DNA of 64,000 bases from Deltaproteobacteria bacterium (GTDB lineage Bacteria; Desulfobacterota; Desulfobulbia; Desulfobulbales; Desulfobulbaceae): assembly GCA_024280455.1 (NCBI GenBank), contig JAJRQC010000094.1, forward strand, positions 1-64,000, read 5' to 3'. Below the pieces are notes generated by a model. It was given only the letters and a program-made list of their open reading frames with translations, was not told the origin of the DNA and did no database searches. The position numbers and the translations under genes are program-made. Shown in pieces: positions 15,470-25,950 of the stretch (position 1 is its first letter; each line of letters opens with the position of its first letter).

Positions 15470-17104
15470 TTATTCCCAGACATAGGCAGCTGTGAGTTCA
15501 GGATTTTCCTGCCAGGGGGCCTTCAGGTAAGCCCATACCTTGGAGCTGGTTAACCTGTCTATTTCCTGGTAGAAATTAACGGCACCCTTGAAACCGGCAT
15601 AGGGGCCGCCGGAATCGTAGCTGTGCAGTTGTTTCATAGGTATCCCCAGTTTCATGATCGAGAACTTCTCCTTGATGCCGGCGCAGAAGATATCCGGTTT
15701 CATAAGTTCCACCAGCTTTTCGGCCTCGTACTGATTGAGGTCGTCAATAATCAGGGTACCCTTTTCCATGTCCGGGATTAAACCATTATAATTCTTAAAG
15801 TCCATGCCGGCTTTTTCCAACTCTGCCATCTGCTCCGGTGTTTTCCGGGGTGCATAGCGGGTCTCGTCGGCCTCAACCTCAATTTCCTCGATGTTCCGGC
15901 TGTCCGCGTCCACCTTGAGAGGCAGTACCTGGCGACCTTCGTAATCGTCACGATGGGCAAACTCGTAACCGGCGGAGATGACCTTCATGCCCATTTCGTT
16001 GAAAAGCCCCTGGTAATGATGGGCTCTGGAGGCACCGACAAAGAGCATGGCAGTCTTACCTTCGGTGCGGGTGCGTACCTCAGCGGCCGCAGTCTCTACC
16101 TCGGGCATCTCTTCGGCAATGACTTTCTCCACCTGGGCGATGAGTTCCTTATCATCAAAATAGGCGGCGATCTTGCGCAGAGATTTGGCAGTGGACTGGG
16201 CGCCGATGAAGTTGACTTTGACCCACGGGATCCCGTACTTGGTCTCCAGCATGTCGGCCACGTAATTAATTGAACGGTGGCACATGACGGCGTTTAAGTC
16301 CGCCGTATGGGCTGAGGCAAACTGGTCATAGGTGGCATTGCCTGAAAAGGTGGAAATGCAGGTAATGCCGCACTTTTTGAATATTCGGTCAATCTCGAAT
16401 CCATCGCCGCCGATATTGTATTCGCCCAAGAGGTTGATCTTGAACTTGCCGGGCTTGACCTCGTCGTTTTCTCCGACAATGTGCCTGAAGACCTGATTGT
16501 TGGCGATGTGATGACCGGCTGACTGGCTGACACCCTTATAACCCTCACAGGAGAAAGCATAGACGTTACAGTCGCCGAATTTTTCCTTCATGAGTCTGGC
16601 CACGGTATGAATATCATCACCGATCAGCCCCACCGGACAGGTGGCAAATATTGCAATGGACTTGGGGTGAAAGATGTCGTAGGCTTCCTGAATAGCCGTT
16701 GTCAGTTTTTTTTCGCCGCCGAAGATGATATCCTGCTCCTGCATATCAGTGGAAAAGGCGTAGGGGATGTAGTTTTCGCCGTTCTCCCCTGCATCGGTCT
16801 GGTTGCGGCGGGTAAGCCAGGCGTAAAAACTGCAGCCGATAGGGCCGTGTACCAGGTTGACGATATCCCGGGTAGGCCCCATGATAACGCCCTTGCAACC
16901 GGCATAGGTACAACCGCGCATGGTAATAATACCGGGAATGGTCCGCACATTAGCGGTGATTTCCGGGGTCTCGTTTTCAAGCGCCTCATTGATCATGATC
17001 TGCTTGGCGCGTTTACGGGCAACTTTGGGGGGATATTTGGCAATCAGCTTGCTTTTGATATCCGCCGGATCCCATTGCACCAGCTTTTCCTTTATTTCCG
17101 TCAT
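15470..17104 (-). CDS. nifD: Nitrogenase MoFe protein alpha subunit NifD
   Basis: 544 residues. The P-cluster ligands correspond to C65 (MRGCTYAG), C91 (GPIGCSFYAW) and C156 (TCPVGLIGDD). FeMo-cofactor ligands are C275 (MCHRSINY) and H494 (LHSYDSGGPYAGF). Gln194 and His198/199 (GVSQSAGHHIAN) match the active-site residues of molybdenum enzymes, not the vanadium or iron-only forms. A ~50-residue insertion near 385-445 is the hallmark of the C. pasteurianum-like group. It catalyses N2 reduction with NifK, receiving electrons from NifH. Confidence 0.98.
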   Translation of the reverse strand: MTEIKEKLVQWDPADIKSKLIAKYPPKVARKRAKQIMINEALENETPEITANVRTIPGIITMRGCTYAGCKGVIMGPTRDIVNLVHGPIGCSFYAWLTRRNQTDAGENGENYIPYAFSTDMQEQDIIFGGEKKLTTAIQEAYDIFHPKSIAIFATCPVGLIGDDIHTVARLMKEKFGDCNVYAFSCEGYKGVSQSAGHHIANNQVFRHIVGENDEVKPGKFKINLLGEYNIGGDGFEIDRIFKKCGITCISTFSGNATYDQFASAHTADLNAVMCHRSINYVADMLETKYGIPWVKVNFIGAQSTAKSLRKIAAYFDDKELIAQVEKVIAEEMPEVETAAAEVRTRTEGKTAMLFVGASRAHHYQGLFNEMGMKVISAGYEFAHRDDYEGRQVLPLKVDADSRNIEEIEVEADETRYAPRKTPEQMAELEKAGMDFKNYNGLIPDMEKGTLIIDDLNQYEAEKLVELMKPDIFCAGIKEKFSIMKLGIPMKQLHSYDSGGPYAGFKGAVNFYQEIDRLTSSKVWAYLKAPWQENPELTAAYVWE

Positions 17105-17199
17105 ATTGTTTACTCCTTATTTAGGGGTTTAGGCTGAAGTCTTTGAGACGTTGTGCAATATATCTGACAGCCTTCAGACAACAGTCTAAACAACCTGTA

Positions 17200-17574
17200 T
17201 TACGCAATGGCTTTGGCGCCGGTCTCACCTGTCCGTACGCGCACAGCGTCAGAGATAGGCAGAACAAAGACCTTGCCGTCTCCCGGCTTGCCGGTCTGGT
17301 TGGTCTTGATAATGGTCTCCACCACTCCGGCCACCTGGTCGTCTTCAGTGACTATGGTGATCATCCGCTTGGGGTAGAGTTTGCCCTTTTCCCCAAGCAG
17401 GGCGGCGGCTTCTTCGTAGCCTTGTTCCGCACCGGCCAGCACCTGTGGGTTGACGAATCCTTTACCGCGGCCTTGAGCCTCGTGGGCAAAGAAAGCGTCA
17501 ACACCGGCTGCGGTCAGGGCCTTTTTTGTCTGGTTCATCATGTTTATCCGCACGACGGCGATCACCTCTTTCAT
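17200..17574 (-). CDS. nifI2: Nitrogen regulatory PII-like protein NifI2
   Basis: 124 residues of the GlnB family, with KEVIAVVRINMMNQTKKALTAAGVDAF and the B-loop region TGKPGDGKVFVLPISDAVRVRTGE, and a T-loop of the NifI2 type (VNPQVLAGAEQ) rather than the uridylylated GlnB T-loop. In methanogens NifI1 and NifI2 act together to switch MoFe protein off after ammonium addition and respond to 2-oxoglutarate. Its start overlaps the nifI1 stop by 4 bp. Placed between nifI1 and nifD, as in group II clusters. Confidence 0.95.
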   Translation of the reverse strand: MKEVIAVVRINMMNQTKKALTAAGVDAFFAHEAQGRGKGFVNPQVLAGAEQGYEEAAALLGEKGKLYPKRMITIVTEDDQVAGVVETIIKTNQTGKPGDGKVFVLPISDAVRVRTGETGAKAIA

Positions 17575-17927
17575 GCCGGTACCCCCTCGGAGGCGGCAGC
17601 TGTATCCAGTACACCGGAACTGATGGTGTAGGACTCTTCCACCGGGCTGATAAAGATCTTGCCGTCACCAAATGCGCCTTTTTTCTCGGTCCGTGCTGTT
17701 TTCATAATGGTATCAATCACAAAATCCTTGTCTGCCTCGTTGATCACACTCATCAACATGGTTTTGGGGATCTCGTCATAGGTGACCTCCCCGATCTTGA
17801 TACCGCGCTGTTTGCCCCGGCCGGCCACCGAGTATTTTGTTACGGCCGGAAAACCTGCATCCATGAGGGCTGCCAGTACCGCGTCTGATTTTTCCGGTCT
17901 GACAATGGCTCGAATCATAATTATCAT
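17571..17927 (-). CDS. nifI1: Nitrogen regulatory PII-like protein NifI1
   Basis: 118 residues: IIMIRAIVRPEKSDAVLAAL at the start, the NifI1-type T-loop GRGKQRGIKIGEVTYDEIPK, and GAFGDGKIFISPVEESYTI at the end. It is the partner of NifI2 in post-translational control of nitrogenase by nitrogen and energy status. GGAG lies upstream of the ATG at 17927; a second ATG nine bases on is possible. It begins 51 bp after nifH. Confidence 0.95.
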   Translation of the reverse strand: MIIMIRAIVRPEKSDAVLAALMDAGFPAVTKYSVAGRGKQRGIKIGEVTYDEIPKTMLMSVINEADKDFVIDTIMKTARTEKKGAFGDGKIFISPVEESYTISSGVLDTAAASEGVPA

Positions 17928-17977
17928 ATTCTTTTCTCCATTCTTTTCTTGATCGTTTCTGCTCTGCCTGCTTTTTC

Positions 17978-18901
<924 letters not shown>

Positions 18902-18945
18902 TTACCTGAAGATGGTTTGGGACGATGTCAACTGCCCCCTGTTTC

Positions 18946-18960
18946 GCAAGGGATGTGCCA
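18946..18960 (-). promoter_or_regulatory. Sigma-54 promoter of nifH operon
   Basis: The minus strand reads TGGCACATCCCTTGC, a full match to the -24/-12 consensus (TGGCAC-N5-TTGC). Transcription should start about 12 bases downstream, some 110 nt ahead of the nifH start. It implies activation by an enhancer-binding protein, most likely the NifA-type protein encoded at 22163. Confidence 0.95.
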
Positions 18961-19070
18961 GGTGGAATATTTTATAATTTAAATTGTTGGAACAGTATGT
19001 TGAGCAATCTTCTTTGACATTCCCTGTCTGGAGAAGAAGGGGTAATGTCAGCCGCTTTTGTTGACAATTC

Positions 19071-19101
19071 GACAATAAGGTAGGGTGTTGACATTCTTGT
19101 C
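19071..19101. promoter_or_regulatory. Putative activator site upstream of nifH
   Basis: The element GACAATAA-N6-GTGTT-N-ACATTCTTGTC is shared, base for base outside the N positions, with 30783-30813 upstream of nifE. It starts ~110 bp upstream of the sigma-54 site, a normal enhancer distance. The outer GACAA/TTGTC arms form an inverted repeat, and ACA-N4-TGT is a smaller palindrome. An extra GACAATT half-site starts at 19062. It is not the classic TGT-N10-ACA NifA site. Confidence 0.8.
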
Positions 19102-19369
19102 GGTTTGAACAATCAGCAGGGGGGAAGGGGGAGAGGGGAAAAGAATTGTCTTGCCCGCGCAGTGAAAAGTGTGGAAAAGAGGTCAGATTTATTTACCCCC
19201 TCCGTCTGGTTCGAATAATAATCGTGAGAGGATGCCGTTTGGTTGGCACCCCTACCTGCGCAGATCTGTTACGTGAGGAATTATCTCTTACGGTACCTGC
19301 CTCGGATTACATGACGGTAGCCTCTGACTTGGATAGGAATGTTTTACTGCAAAATTGCTGTCATTCTGC
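19102..19369. other. Gene-free stretch upstream of the nifH enhancer
   Basis: No credible gene, tRNA or promoter was recognised here. It separates the nifH regulatory region from the mazF-like remnant. Short open frames exist but have no family-like sequence. Confidence 0.5.
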
Positions 19370-19600
19370 TTAAATTGCCCTGACCTTGGCCAGGGCATCA
19401 CTGGTCACGTTTTCCGGGGCATTTTCGGCAAACCGGATACCCCTTTCATCAAAATCGATCATTTTTACCTGTTGGCACAACACAACGCCTTTAACCTTCT
19501 TTCCATTCAGGTGCACTTCAAAACCATGGCCTCTGACCCTGCTTGTTATCGGGGCAACCATAGACAGACCGATTTCCTTTTTTTTAAGTTCACCGGACAA
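19370..19600 (-). pseudogene. 5'-truncated MazF-type toxin remnant
   Basis: The 76 codons encode only the C-terminal two thirds of a MazF/PemK endoribonuclease: MVAPITSRVRGHGFEV, GVVLCQQVKMIDFDERGIRFAENAP, and the closing LAKVRAI. The N-terminal strand with the usual G-D-I-W motif is missing, and the frame can only open at a TTG. No mazE-like antitoxin gene is adjacent. It looks like a decayed toxin gene stranded between nifV/rhodanese and nifH. Confidence 0.7.
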
Positions 19601-19764
19601 TCTTTATATTTTTGCACAAGGTGATGATTCCGAGAATAAACAGATGGATGAAAAGGGGCGGGAAGAGCAGGAAAATGACCACAAAAGTTCCATAAAACAA
19701 GGCCACCTTGATGAGGCCCCTTTCCCTTGCCCGTTCCAGACGTTCTTTAACGGTGTTGTATAAT

Positions 19765-19788
19765 CTGGTCCAGCCATGCTGGTTTATC
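19765..19788 (-). repeat. Fragment of the two-hairpin repeat
   Basis: Contains the palindrome CCAGCCATGCTGG flanked as in the copies at 1124-1349 and 54744-54840, but the second hairpin is missing. It abuts the 3' end of the rhodanese gene. Confidence 0.65.
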
Positions 19789-20464
19789 GTTGTTTGACAA
19801 TGGGAAATCCCCGGCGTGCCCAATCGTGGGCCCCGTAGCGCAGGTTATAGATTCGTTTAAAGCCGGCATCCGCCAGGATTTTTGAAGCCACCGTACTTCT
19901 GTTGCCGGTGGCGCAGTAGACAAAGACGTCATCGTTTTCGTAGGCTTTCAGCTCCTTGATACGTGCCTGCAGCTGTCCGATGGGGAGCAGGTGCGCGCCC
20001 TTGATGCTGAATTGTCTGTATTCCTGCGGTGTCCGCACATCGAGAATAAACGGCTTGATATTTTTCAGCAGTTCTGCGGCCTGGGCAGCGGTGAGTTCGG
20101 TATAGTTGGGGCGAATCAGCTCAATAACCCTCAGCGTTCCCGCACGATCACCCAGAGTAAACCCATAGGTCCCGACTTTTTTCATTTTGAAAAACGGTGA
20201 TTTTTCCGGTGAGGGCGCAATCGTTTGTTTATATTTGAGTTTTTGTACCGCAAAGGGTTGGGGCCCGAGTTCTTCATCATAACTGAATTTGATGTAATCA
20301 CCGCGAAAGACGGTAAAGCTGAGCTGATTCCGACCGGCCGGTACCTTCAGTATCCTGTACCCGGCAATGACCTGACCGGATACGGTGTTTTCAGCGGCTG
20401 TTGTGTTGAGGGCCACTGCCAGGGAAACGAGAAGGGCAAGGGTGAGTATCCAGATGTTTTTCAT
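19784..20464 (-). CDS. Exported rhodanese-domain protein
   Basis: 226 residues from the ATG at 20464; the longer open frame upstream overlaps nifV and lacks a signal. Residues 1-24 are a signal peptide ending in TTAAEN. Residues ~28-118 form a beta-rich domain that may be cupredoxin-like, with no clear copper ligands. Residues 120-226 are a rhodanese domain with the active-site loop CATGNRS, catalytic C184 and LDVRTPQEY. It could handle sulfane sulfur or cyanide in the periplasm. It follows nifV, but a nitrogen-fixation role is only suggested by position. Confidence 0.82.
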   Translation of the reverse strand: MKNIWILTLALLVSLAVALNTTAAENTVSGQVIAGYRILKVPAGRNQLSFTVFRGDYIKFSYDEELGPQPFAVQKLKYKQTIAPSPEKSPFFKMKKVGTYGFTLGDRAGTLRVIELIRPNYTELTAAQAAELLKNIKPFILDVRTPQEYRQFSIKGAHLLPIGQLQARIKELKAYENDDVFVYCATGNRSTVASKILADAGFKRIYNLRYGAHDWARRGFPIVKQR

Positions 20465-20594
20465 GGTTTTTTTTTGTGTTTGTCGTTTTTGTTTTGAGGG
20501 AATGTGCCGGTACGGTTTTCCGGCGGATTGTAGAGCTGTCCGTGCAGCGCTCTTTAGCGCAACCGACTTACCACAACCGACGGAAGACTGCACG

Positions 20595-21731
20595 TCAATT
20601 ACCGGCCGGGAGGTTCTGCATATTTCGCAGGGCAAACCGGTAGAGCTGTTCTTCATTAAAGGCGTGTTTACTGGACCGGATGAGGCTTGCCAATGACCGG
20701 ATCTGGATGTCGTCAAGGTGCAGCCCGCTTTTTATTAGTTGCAGGCTGATCGCCCTTACACCTGTTTTAGGGCCGAAGTTGAGTTTTCGTGCCGTTCCGA
20801 CCCGGTGTGGTTCGTAGGGCTCGTAGGTCTCTGGAGCCACAGACAGTCCATGCTGATGGAGCCCGGTCTCGCAGGTGAAAATATCATCGCCGACTATCGG
20901 GTGGTTGCCTGGGACCGGGATTCCAGTCACCCCGGCGACATAGCGGCAGAGTTCCGGCAGCCGTCGCGGTTGATACTGCTGGTTATGGCGGATCAGGGTC
21001 ATAAATCCCACCACCTCTTCAAGGCGGCAGTTTCCGGCTCGTTCACCCAGGCCAAGTACGGTAGCGTCAAGCCATTCCGCTCCTGATTCAACGGCTGCAA
21101 TTGAGTTGGCGGTGGCCATGCCGAAATCGTTGTGGCAGTGGACGCCGATCTCCAGCTCGACTGTTTTTCTTACCAGGCCGACAAGGTTTTGCAGCATGCC
21201 CGGAGTGCAGGTTCCCACCGTATCGGCCAGGCGAACTCTCTGGGCCCCATTTTCCTCAGCCACCTTCGCAACCTGCTGAAGGAATTTTGGGTCGGCGCGG
21301 GAGCTGTCCTCCAGTCCCACTGAAACATAAGGGATGCCAAAGGAAAAAGCCTGCCCGATGGATGCCGCCAGGGTTTGTCTGACCCAGGTCCTGTCCTTTT
21401 GCAGTCGTTTTTCAATGTGCAGGTCGGAGACCGGGATGGATAAAGAGAGTACATCCGGTCTGCAGGAAGCGGCAAAATCAATATCTTCCTTTCTGCACCG
21501 GCTCCAGATCCCGAGTCGGCAGGCGTTTCCGGTTATTTTTCGCGCGTCGCAGACAAGCGTTTTGAGGTGGTTGTGAACAGGCGAGGCTATGCCCAGTTCT
21601 ATCTCGTCAATACCAACCTTGTGAAGGTGGTGGATGATTGTACGCCGGACGGTATCGGTAAACGTGATCCCGGGTGTCTGTTCCCCTTCACGCAAAGTGG
21701 AGTCAATGATGCCGAATTGTTTTCTGGTCAC
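20595..21731 (-). CDS. nifV: Homocitrate synthase NifV
   Basis: 378 residues with the DRE-TIM metallolyase signature DSTLREGEQTPGITF near the N-terminus, and GVHCHNDFGMATANSIAA and ATVLGLGERAGNC, which bind the metal and substrates. It condenses acetyl-CoA and 2-oxoglutarate to homocitrate, the organic ligand of FeMo-cofactor. In this setting NifV is preferred over isopropylmalate or lysine-pathway homologues. The start is GTG at 21731, preceded by GGGAGG. Monocistronic or paired with the rhodanese gene. Confidence 0.93.
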   Translation of the reverse strand: MTRKQFGIIDSTLREGEQTPGITFTDTVRRTIIHHLHKVGIDEIELGIASPVHNHLKTLVCDARKITGNACRLGIWSRCRKEDIDFAASCRPDVLSLSIPVSDLHIEKRLQKDRTWVRQTLAASIGQAFSFGIPYVSVGLEDSSRADPKFLQQVAKVAEENGAQRVRLADTVGTCTPGMLQNLVGLVRKTVELEIGVHCHNDFGMATANSIAAVESGAEWLDATVLGLGERAGNCRLEEVVGFMTLIRHNQQYQPRRLPELCRYVAGVTGIPVPGNHPIVGDDIFTCETGLHQHGLSVAPETYEPYEPHRVGTARKLNFGPKTGVRAISLQLIKSGLHLDDIQIRSLASLIRSSKHAFNEEQLYRFALRNMQNLPAGN

Positions 21732-22162
21732 GGTTCACCTCCCCGGTCTGTTTTTTATTTAAGGAATCCGCAAGGAAGCTTCACTCTCAATGGGTACTCT
21801 TCATGTCGTGTGCCAGTTCCGGAAATAAACGAGCGAGCAGGGGCTTGTCCAGGTGCGTATCCCCCTGCATGGCATCCAGTGGTTCATTGAGGGGTGCGGC
21901 GCATGAAGCAGAATGAAGGCAGCCTGCCCTTCTGGTGATGCTACATTTTTGTATTTTTTTAGTGTATTGTTGTCTATAATGTTACAAAAAAGGCATACCT
22001 GATATTGGTATTTGGGGTGACTGGGTACCGATGGTCGTGTTTTTGTCGGGGATACCGGGTCAATAGGCCGGATAGTGAGGGGAGCACAAAGGGGTTGGGT
22101 GTTTGGAATGATTATTGCTTGAGAATGCGGGAGGTTAAAAAAAATAGCGAGAGGACGCGGCA
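21732..22162. other. nifV-nifA divergent intergenic region
   Basis: This 431-bp stretch separates divergent nifV and nifA. No gene was recognised. A TATAAT box at 21975-21980 may be a -10 element for nifA, but no convincing -35 sits at the right spacing. No -24/-12 site was found, so nifA may be read by a housekeeping sigma factor. Confidence 0.4.
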
Positions 22163-23794
22163 ATGTATAGATCGGCAGAGAGCAGGGAGCAGAGGGATAC
22201 GACAGGGGGAGGATCAGGAACGGTTTCCTCCATTGAGGCGCTTGAGCTCAAGGCCTTGTATAGAATTATCAATTTTATCGGATCCGCTGCCCATCTGGAC
22301 ACGGCCTTATCGGCAATATTAAAGGTGCTGCATGATACTCTGCGGATGGAAAGGGCGACCCTTGCCTTGCTTGATGAAAATAACCGGCACCTGACTATTC
22401 GTGCTTCGTACGGCCTGAGTGTGGAAGAAGAGCAGCGCGGTGTGTACGATCTGGACGAGGGTGTGTGCGGCCAGGTTTTCAGCACGGTTTCGCCCTTTAT
22501 TGTTCCTGACGTGCGCAGTGAGCCCCTGTTTTTAAACCGAACCGGGGCCCGGCCGAAACTCAGTAAAACAAAAATTTCCTTTATCGGTATTCCGGTTGTC
22601 CTCGGAGAGGTTCCGGTCGGGGTGTTGAGCGTTGATCGGTTGTTCGGCAATGACGTTTCCTTTGAAGAGGATGTTCGTTTTCTTACGGTTGTGGCAACTC
22701 TGATTGCCCAGTTTCTGAGCCTGAACCGGGCCATTCGCCGGGACCGGCAGAAACTGGTCCAGGAAAATATCAGCCTCAAGGCCCAGCTCCACAATCGCCA
22801 TAAAAAGCATTATATTATCGGCCACAGCAAACCAATGCAGGAGGTCTTCTGGTCGATTGAGCGAGTGGCGCCCAGTAAGGCCACGGTTCTGCTGCTTGGT
22901 GAGTCAGGAACCGGCAAAGAGCTGGTTGCCCAGGCAATTCATGAGGCCAGTCCGCGCCGGGACAAGGCGTTTATCAAATTAAATTGTGCCGCTCTGCCTG
23001 AGACACTTTTGGAAAGTGAATTGTTTGGTCATGAAAAGGGTGCCTTTACCGGTGCCGCCGGCACCAGGATCGGTCGTTTTGAACTGGCGGACAATGGAAC
23101 ATTGTTTCTTGATGAAATCGGTGAAATGCCTTTGCTGCTGCAGGCAAAACTGTTGCGGGTCTTGCAGGAACAGCAGTTTGAGCGTCTGGGCTCGACAAGA
23201 ACAGTGAGCGTGGATGTACGAATCATTGCCGCCACCAATGTCAGGCTGGAAGATGCGGTGGCGGCAGGGAGTTTCAGAAATGACCTCTATTTTCGTCTGA
23301 ATGTAGTTCCCATCGTGCTGCCGCCGCTCAGAGAGCGAAAAGGGGACACCACGCTGTTGCTCGACAATTTTCTCCAGTTGAGTAACAAACGCAATAATAA
23401 AAATATTCGAATGTCAAAAGATTTCCTGGATTTTCTGAGGGAATATGAATGGCCCGGCAACGTCCGTGAGCTTCAGAACCTGATGGAACGATTGGTTATT
23501 CTGTCCACCGAAGATGTTCTGCGGGTTGAAGATCTGCCGGCACATATTGTCCATCCGGTCGCCCGTGTTCAAAGAGACGAAGAACCAGCTGTTCCCTCAT
23601 CGTCCGTTATGCGTACAACCACCACGCCCAAGCGACGAAAATCCCTGCAGGATGTTGAGCGTGAACAGGTTGAGGACGCCCTGGTTCGTCACGGCTGGGT
23701 CCAGGCCAGGGCTGCCAGAGAACTGGGCCTGACCCAGCGTCAGATCGGCTATCGGATGAAAAAGTTTCACCTTCAACGGCCGGAGTTTCCTTAA
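22163..23794 (+). CDS. nifA: NifA-type sigma-54-dependent transcriptional activator
   Basis: 543 residues: a GAF domain (~30-190), AAA+ domain with Walker A GESGTGKE (246-253) and the sigma-54 contact loop GAFTGA (293-298), then a Fis-type helix-turn-helix ([21 protein letters not shown]) at the C-terminus. It lacks the cysteine-rich interdomain linker found in oxygen-sensing rhizobial NifA. It should open sigma-54 promoters of the nif operons; two such promoters with a shared upstream element lie in the window. It is the only plus-strand gene in the nif island and reads toward modC. Confidence 0.92.
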   Translation: MYRSAESREQRDTTGGGSGTVSSIEALELKALYRIINFIGSAAHLDTALSAILKVLHDTLRMERATLALLDENNRHLTIRASYGLSVEEEQRGVYDLDEGVCGQVFSTVSPFIVPDVRSEPLFLNRTGARPKLSKTKISFIGIPVVLGEVPVGVLSVDRLFGNDVSFEEDVRFLTVVATLIAQFLSLNRAIRRDRQKLVQENISLKAQLHNRHKKHYIIGHSKPMQEVFWSIERVAPSKATVLLLGESGTGKELVAQAIHEASPRRDKAFIKLNCAALPETLLESELFGHEKGAFTGAAGTRIGRFELADNGTLFLDEIGEMPLLLQAKLLRVLQEQQFERLGSTRTVSVDVRIIAATNVRLEDAVAAGSFRNDLYFRLNVVPIVLPPLRERKGDTTLLLDNFLQLSNKRNNKNIRMSKDFLDFLREYEWPGNVRELQNLMERLVILSTEDVLRVEDLPAHIVHPVARVQRDEEPAVPSSSVMRTTTTPKRRKSLQDVEREQVEDALVRHGWVQARAARELGLTQRQIGYRMKKFHLQRPEFP

Positions 23795-23812
23795 AAACCC
23801 GGCTTATGCCGG
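23793..23812 (-). terminator. Intrinsic terminator at the end of modC
   Basis: On the minus strand CCGGC-ATAA-GCCGG is followed by GTTTTT. The hairpin overlaps the final codons and stop of modC and the end of convergent nifA, so termination is packed into the 9-bp gap. Confidence 0.75.
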
Positions 23813-24484
23813 TAAAGCTGTAATGGGCACAGGAATAAAGCTTTTTCTACTTTTTTGCGTGCAGGAAATCACGCTTCCCTGCTCCAGACAGATATGGTGA
23901 TCGGCAAGTTGGCGGGCCTCCTCAAGATCATGGGTGACCAGGATAATCGGGATTTCAAGACGGTTTTTCAGGTTGCTGAGTTCTCCACGCAGCCGGTTGC
24001 GGGTGAGACTGTCCAGAGCGGAAAAGGGCTCATCCAGAAGCAGCACCTCCGGGTCGGATGCCAGGGCCTGGGCCAGGGCGGCCCGCTGTCGTTCTCCACC
24101 GGAAATCTGCCGTGGACTGCTGTCTTCAAGATGTCGGATCCGCAGCAGCTCCAGCAGTTCCGTCACCCGCTGTTCATCCCTGCAGGCAAAGCCGATGTTG
24201 TTTCGTACTGTCAGGTGCGGAAAGAGCGTATGTTCCTGAAACACATAGCCGACCTTTCGTCTTCGTGCCGGCAGAAAAATTTGTTTTGTACTGTTATACC
24301 AGTCCCTTTGTTTGAAGCTGATGTATCCGGAGTCCGGTCGTTCCAGACCGGCCAGGGTACGGATGATGGTTGTTTTTCCGCAGCCGGACGGCCCGGTGAG
24401 GGCAAGAAGTCGGCCTTCTTCACAGGAAAAACTGATGTCTATCCTGACGTGTCCCCGCTGTTTGACAATATGTACATCAAGCAT
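23804..24484 (-). CDS. modC: Molybdate ABC transporter ATP-binding protein
   Basis: 226 residues with Walker A GPSGCGKT (31-38), the signature QISGGERQR, Walker B VLLLDEPFSALD and the switch His in ILVTHD. It is short for ModC: the C-terminal molybdate-binding MOP domain is missing, so this is an ATPase-only form. It powers molybdate import together with ModB. It overlaps modB by 8 bp. Position behind nifE-N-B-X-modA-modB makes molybdate, rather than sulfate or phosphate, the likely substrate. Confidence 0.88.
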   Translation of the reverse strand: MLDVHIVKQRGHVRIDISFSCEEGRLLALTGPSGCGKTTIIRTLAGLERPDSGYISFKQRDWYNSTKQIFLPARRRKVGYVFQEHTLFPHLTVRNNIGFACRDEQRVTELLELLRIRHLEDSSPRQISGGERQRAALAQALASDPEVLLLDEPFSALDSLTRNRLRGELSNLKNRLEIPIILVTHDLEEARQLADHHICLEQGSVISCTQKSRKSFIPVPITALPA

Positions 24485-25142
24485 GCCTGCTCCCCCTTTT
24501 ACCGAGCATATTGACCATGAGCAGGATCGAATAACTGATCACCACCAGGATCAGGGACAGCAGAGCAGCCTCCCGGTATCGCATGGCCTCTACATACTCG
24601 TAAATAGCAATGGAGGCGACCTTGGTCCTGCCGGGAATGGAGCCGCCGATCATCAGGATAACCCCGAATTCACCCATAGTGTGGGCAAAGGCCAATATTG
24701 CCGAAGCGGCGATACCGCTGGTGGCGTTCGGGAGGATAACTCTAAAAAAAGTGGATATCGGTGAGGCGCCCAGCACATCCGCCATTTCAAGCAGTCTCGG
24801 ATCTATTTTTTCATAGGCGGTTTTTAAGGGCTGGACGGCAAAGGGTAGACTGTGGACCATGGCTGCCAGGACAATACCGCCGAAGGTAAACACTATCGAT
24901 CCCCCCCAAAGACCGGCCCAGAGTCTGCCGACCGGACCATCCGGCCCCATGATGATCAGCAGGTAAAAGCCGAGTACCGTCGGTGGTAACACCAACGGCA
25001 GGTTGACCAGACTGTCAGCCAGAAAACGGCCGCGAAAGGGCACGAAGACCAACAGCGCGGCAAGGGGCATGGCAAGGACGAGCAGGATTGCCGTGCTTAC
25101 CAGGGAGAGCTTTGCCGAAAGATAGAGCGGGGTAAGATCCAT
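24477..25142 (-). CDS. modB: Molybdate ABC transporter permease
   Basis: 221 residues, five or six hydrophobic segments and the permease EAA loop in the cytoplasmic motif EKIDPRLLEMADVLGASPISTFFRVILP. ModB family features include LPLVLPPTVLGFYLL and MGEFGVILMIGGSIPGRT. It forms the inner-membrane channel for molybdate. The gene starts 3 bp after modA and overlaps modC, indicating one operon. Confidence 0.92.
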   Translation of the reverse strand: MDLTPLYLSAKLSLVSTAILLVLAMPLAALLVFVPFRGRFLADSLVNLPLVLPPTVLGFYLLIIMGPDGPVGRLWAGLWGGSIVFTFGGIVLAAMVHSLPFAVQPLKTAYEKIDPRLLEMADVLGASPISTFFRVILPNATSGIAASAILAFAHTMGEFGVILMIGGSIPGRTKVASIAIYEYVEAMRYREAALLSLILVVISYSILLMVNMLGKRGSRHA

Positions 25143-25145
25143 ACG

Positions 25146-25931
25146 CTACTCCGGTTTCAGGTTTTTGGGTTTGGTTCTGTAGCCGTATTGTAGAAGTATA
25201 GTCTTTGTTTCCTCCGACGACATAAATGTAAGGAATTTGTCAGCGGTCTTCCGGTTGTTGGAATTACGGACCAGACAGGCACTTTGAGCAACCGGTTCGG
25301 CCTCGGGAACCGGTAGAAAACAGCCTTGTTCACCTCTTGGTGTATTGGTCAGGGACAGGGCAATAAAAGAGGCGTCTGCTGCCCCGCTGGCCGCATACTG
25401 AAACGCCTGGGCCACATTATTGCCGAAGACCAGACGATCCTGTGCCCTGTTCCAGAGTTTTTCTGCAAGAAGCGCATTTTTTGCGACTGCGCCATAGGGC
25501 GCAAGTTCTGGGTTGGCCATGCCTATCTTTTTCAGCCCGAATCCGCTGACTGCGTTCTGCCAGCTGCCGGCCTCGCTGCATAGAGCCGTATTGCGGCTCC
25601 AGAGCACAACGACGCCGTTGACATATACCATTGGCTGCTCGCATCGGCCTTCCTGAAAAAGTCGTTCCGGTCGATTCTGGTCGGCTGAAAAAAAGAGATC
25701 AAAGGGAGCGCCATTTCGAATCTGGGCATAGAGCCTGCCCGATGAGGAGACCGACACCTGTACAGGAATGCCCGTTTTTCCGGTGAAATTTCGGCTGATC
25801 CTTTCCATGGCCGGGGCAAAGTTAGCGGCAACCGCCACGGTCAATCCTGAGTCGGCCAGGCTGTTGCCTGAAAAACCAAGGAAAAAACAGAGCCCACAGA
25901 TCCAGAGCGCAAGATTTTTTTTTCGCAGCAT
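25146..25931 (-). CDS. modA: Molybdate-binding periplasmic protein
   Basis: About 261 residues with a signal peptide (LWICGLCFFLGFSGNSLADS), then LTVAVAANFAPAMERI, VSVSSSGRLYAQIRNGAPFDLFFSAD and NPELAPYGAVAKNAL, the usual ModA oxyanion-binding segments. Two adjacent ATGs at 25934 and 25931 follow GGAGG; the second has the better spacing. The open frame reaches 25970 but would overlap the NifX-like gene. It delivers molybdate to ModBC for FeMo-cofactor synthesis. Confidence 0.92.
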   Translation of the reverse strand: MLRKKNLALWICGLCFFLGFSGNSLADSGLTVAVAANFAPAMERISRNFTGKTGIPVQVSVSSSGRLYAQIRNGAPFDLFFSADQNRPERLFQEGRCEQPMVYVNGVVVLWSRNTALCSEAGSWQNAVSGFGLKKIGMANPELAPYGAVAKNALLAEKLWNRAQDRLVFGNNVAQAFQYAASGAADASFIALSLTNTPRGEQGCFLPVPEAEPVAQSACLVRNSNNRKTADKFLTFMSSEETKTILLQYGYRTKPKNLKPE

Positions 25932-25950
25932 CATTGCCTCCTGCGGGCCC

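Noticed and set aside
19241-19257. A TGGCAC string that could be another sigma-54 -24 element
   Set aside because: The required TTGC is not at the right spacing.
19146-19373. A 75-codon plus-strand frame in the nifH upstream region
   Set aside because: No conserved pattern, no ribosome-binding site; overlaps the mazF remnant.
19590-19823. A 77-codon minus-strand frame with a hydrophobic stretch, possible small membrane protein
   Set aside because: It overlaps the rhodanese gene and a repeat fragment, has no ribosome-binding site and no recognised family.
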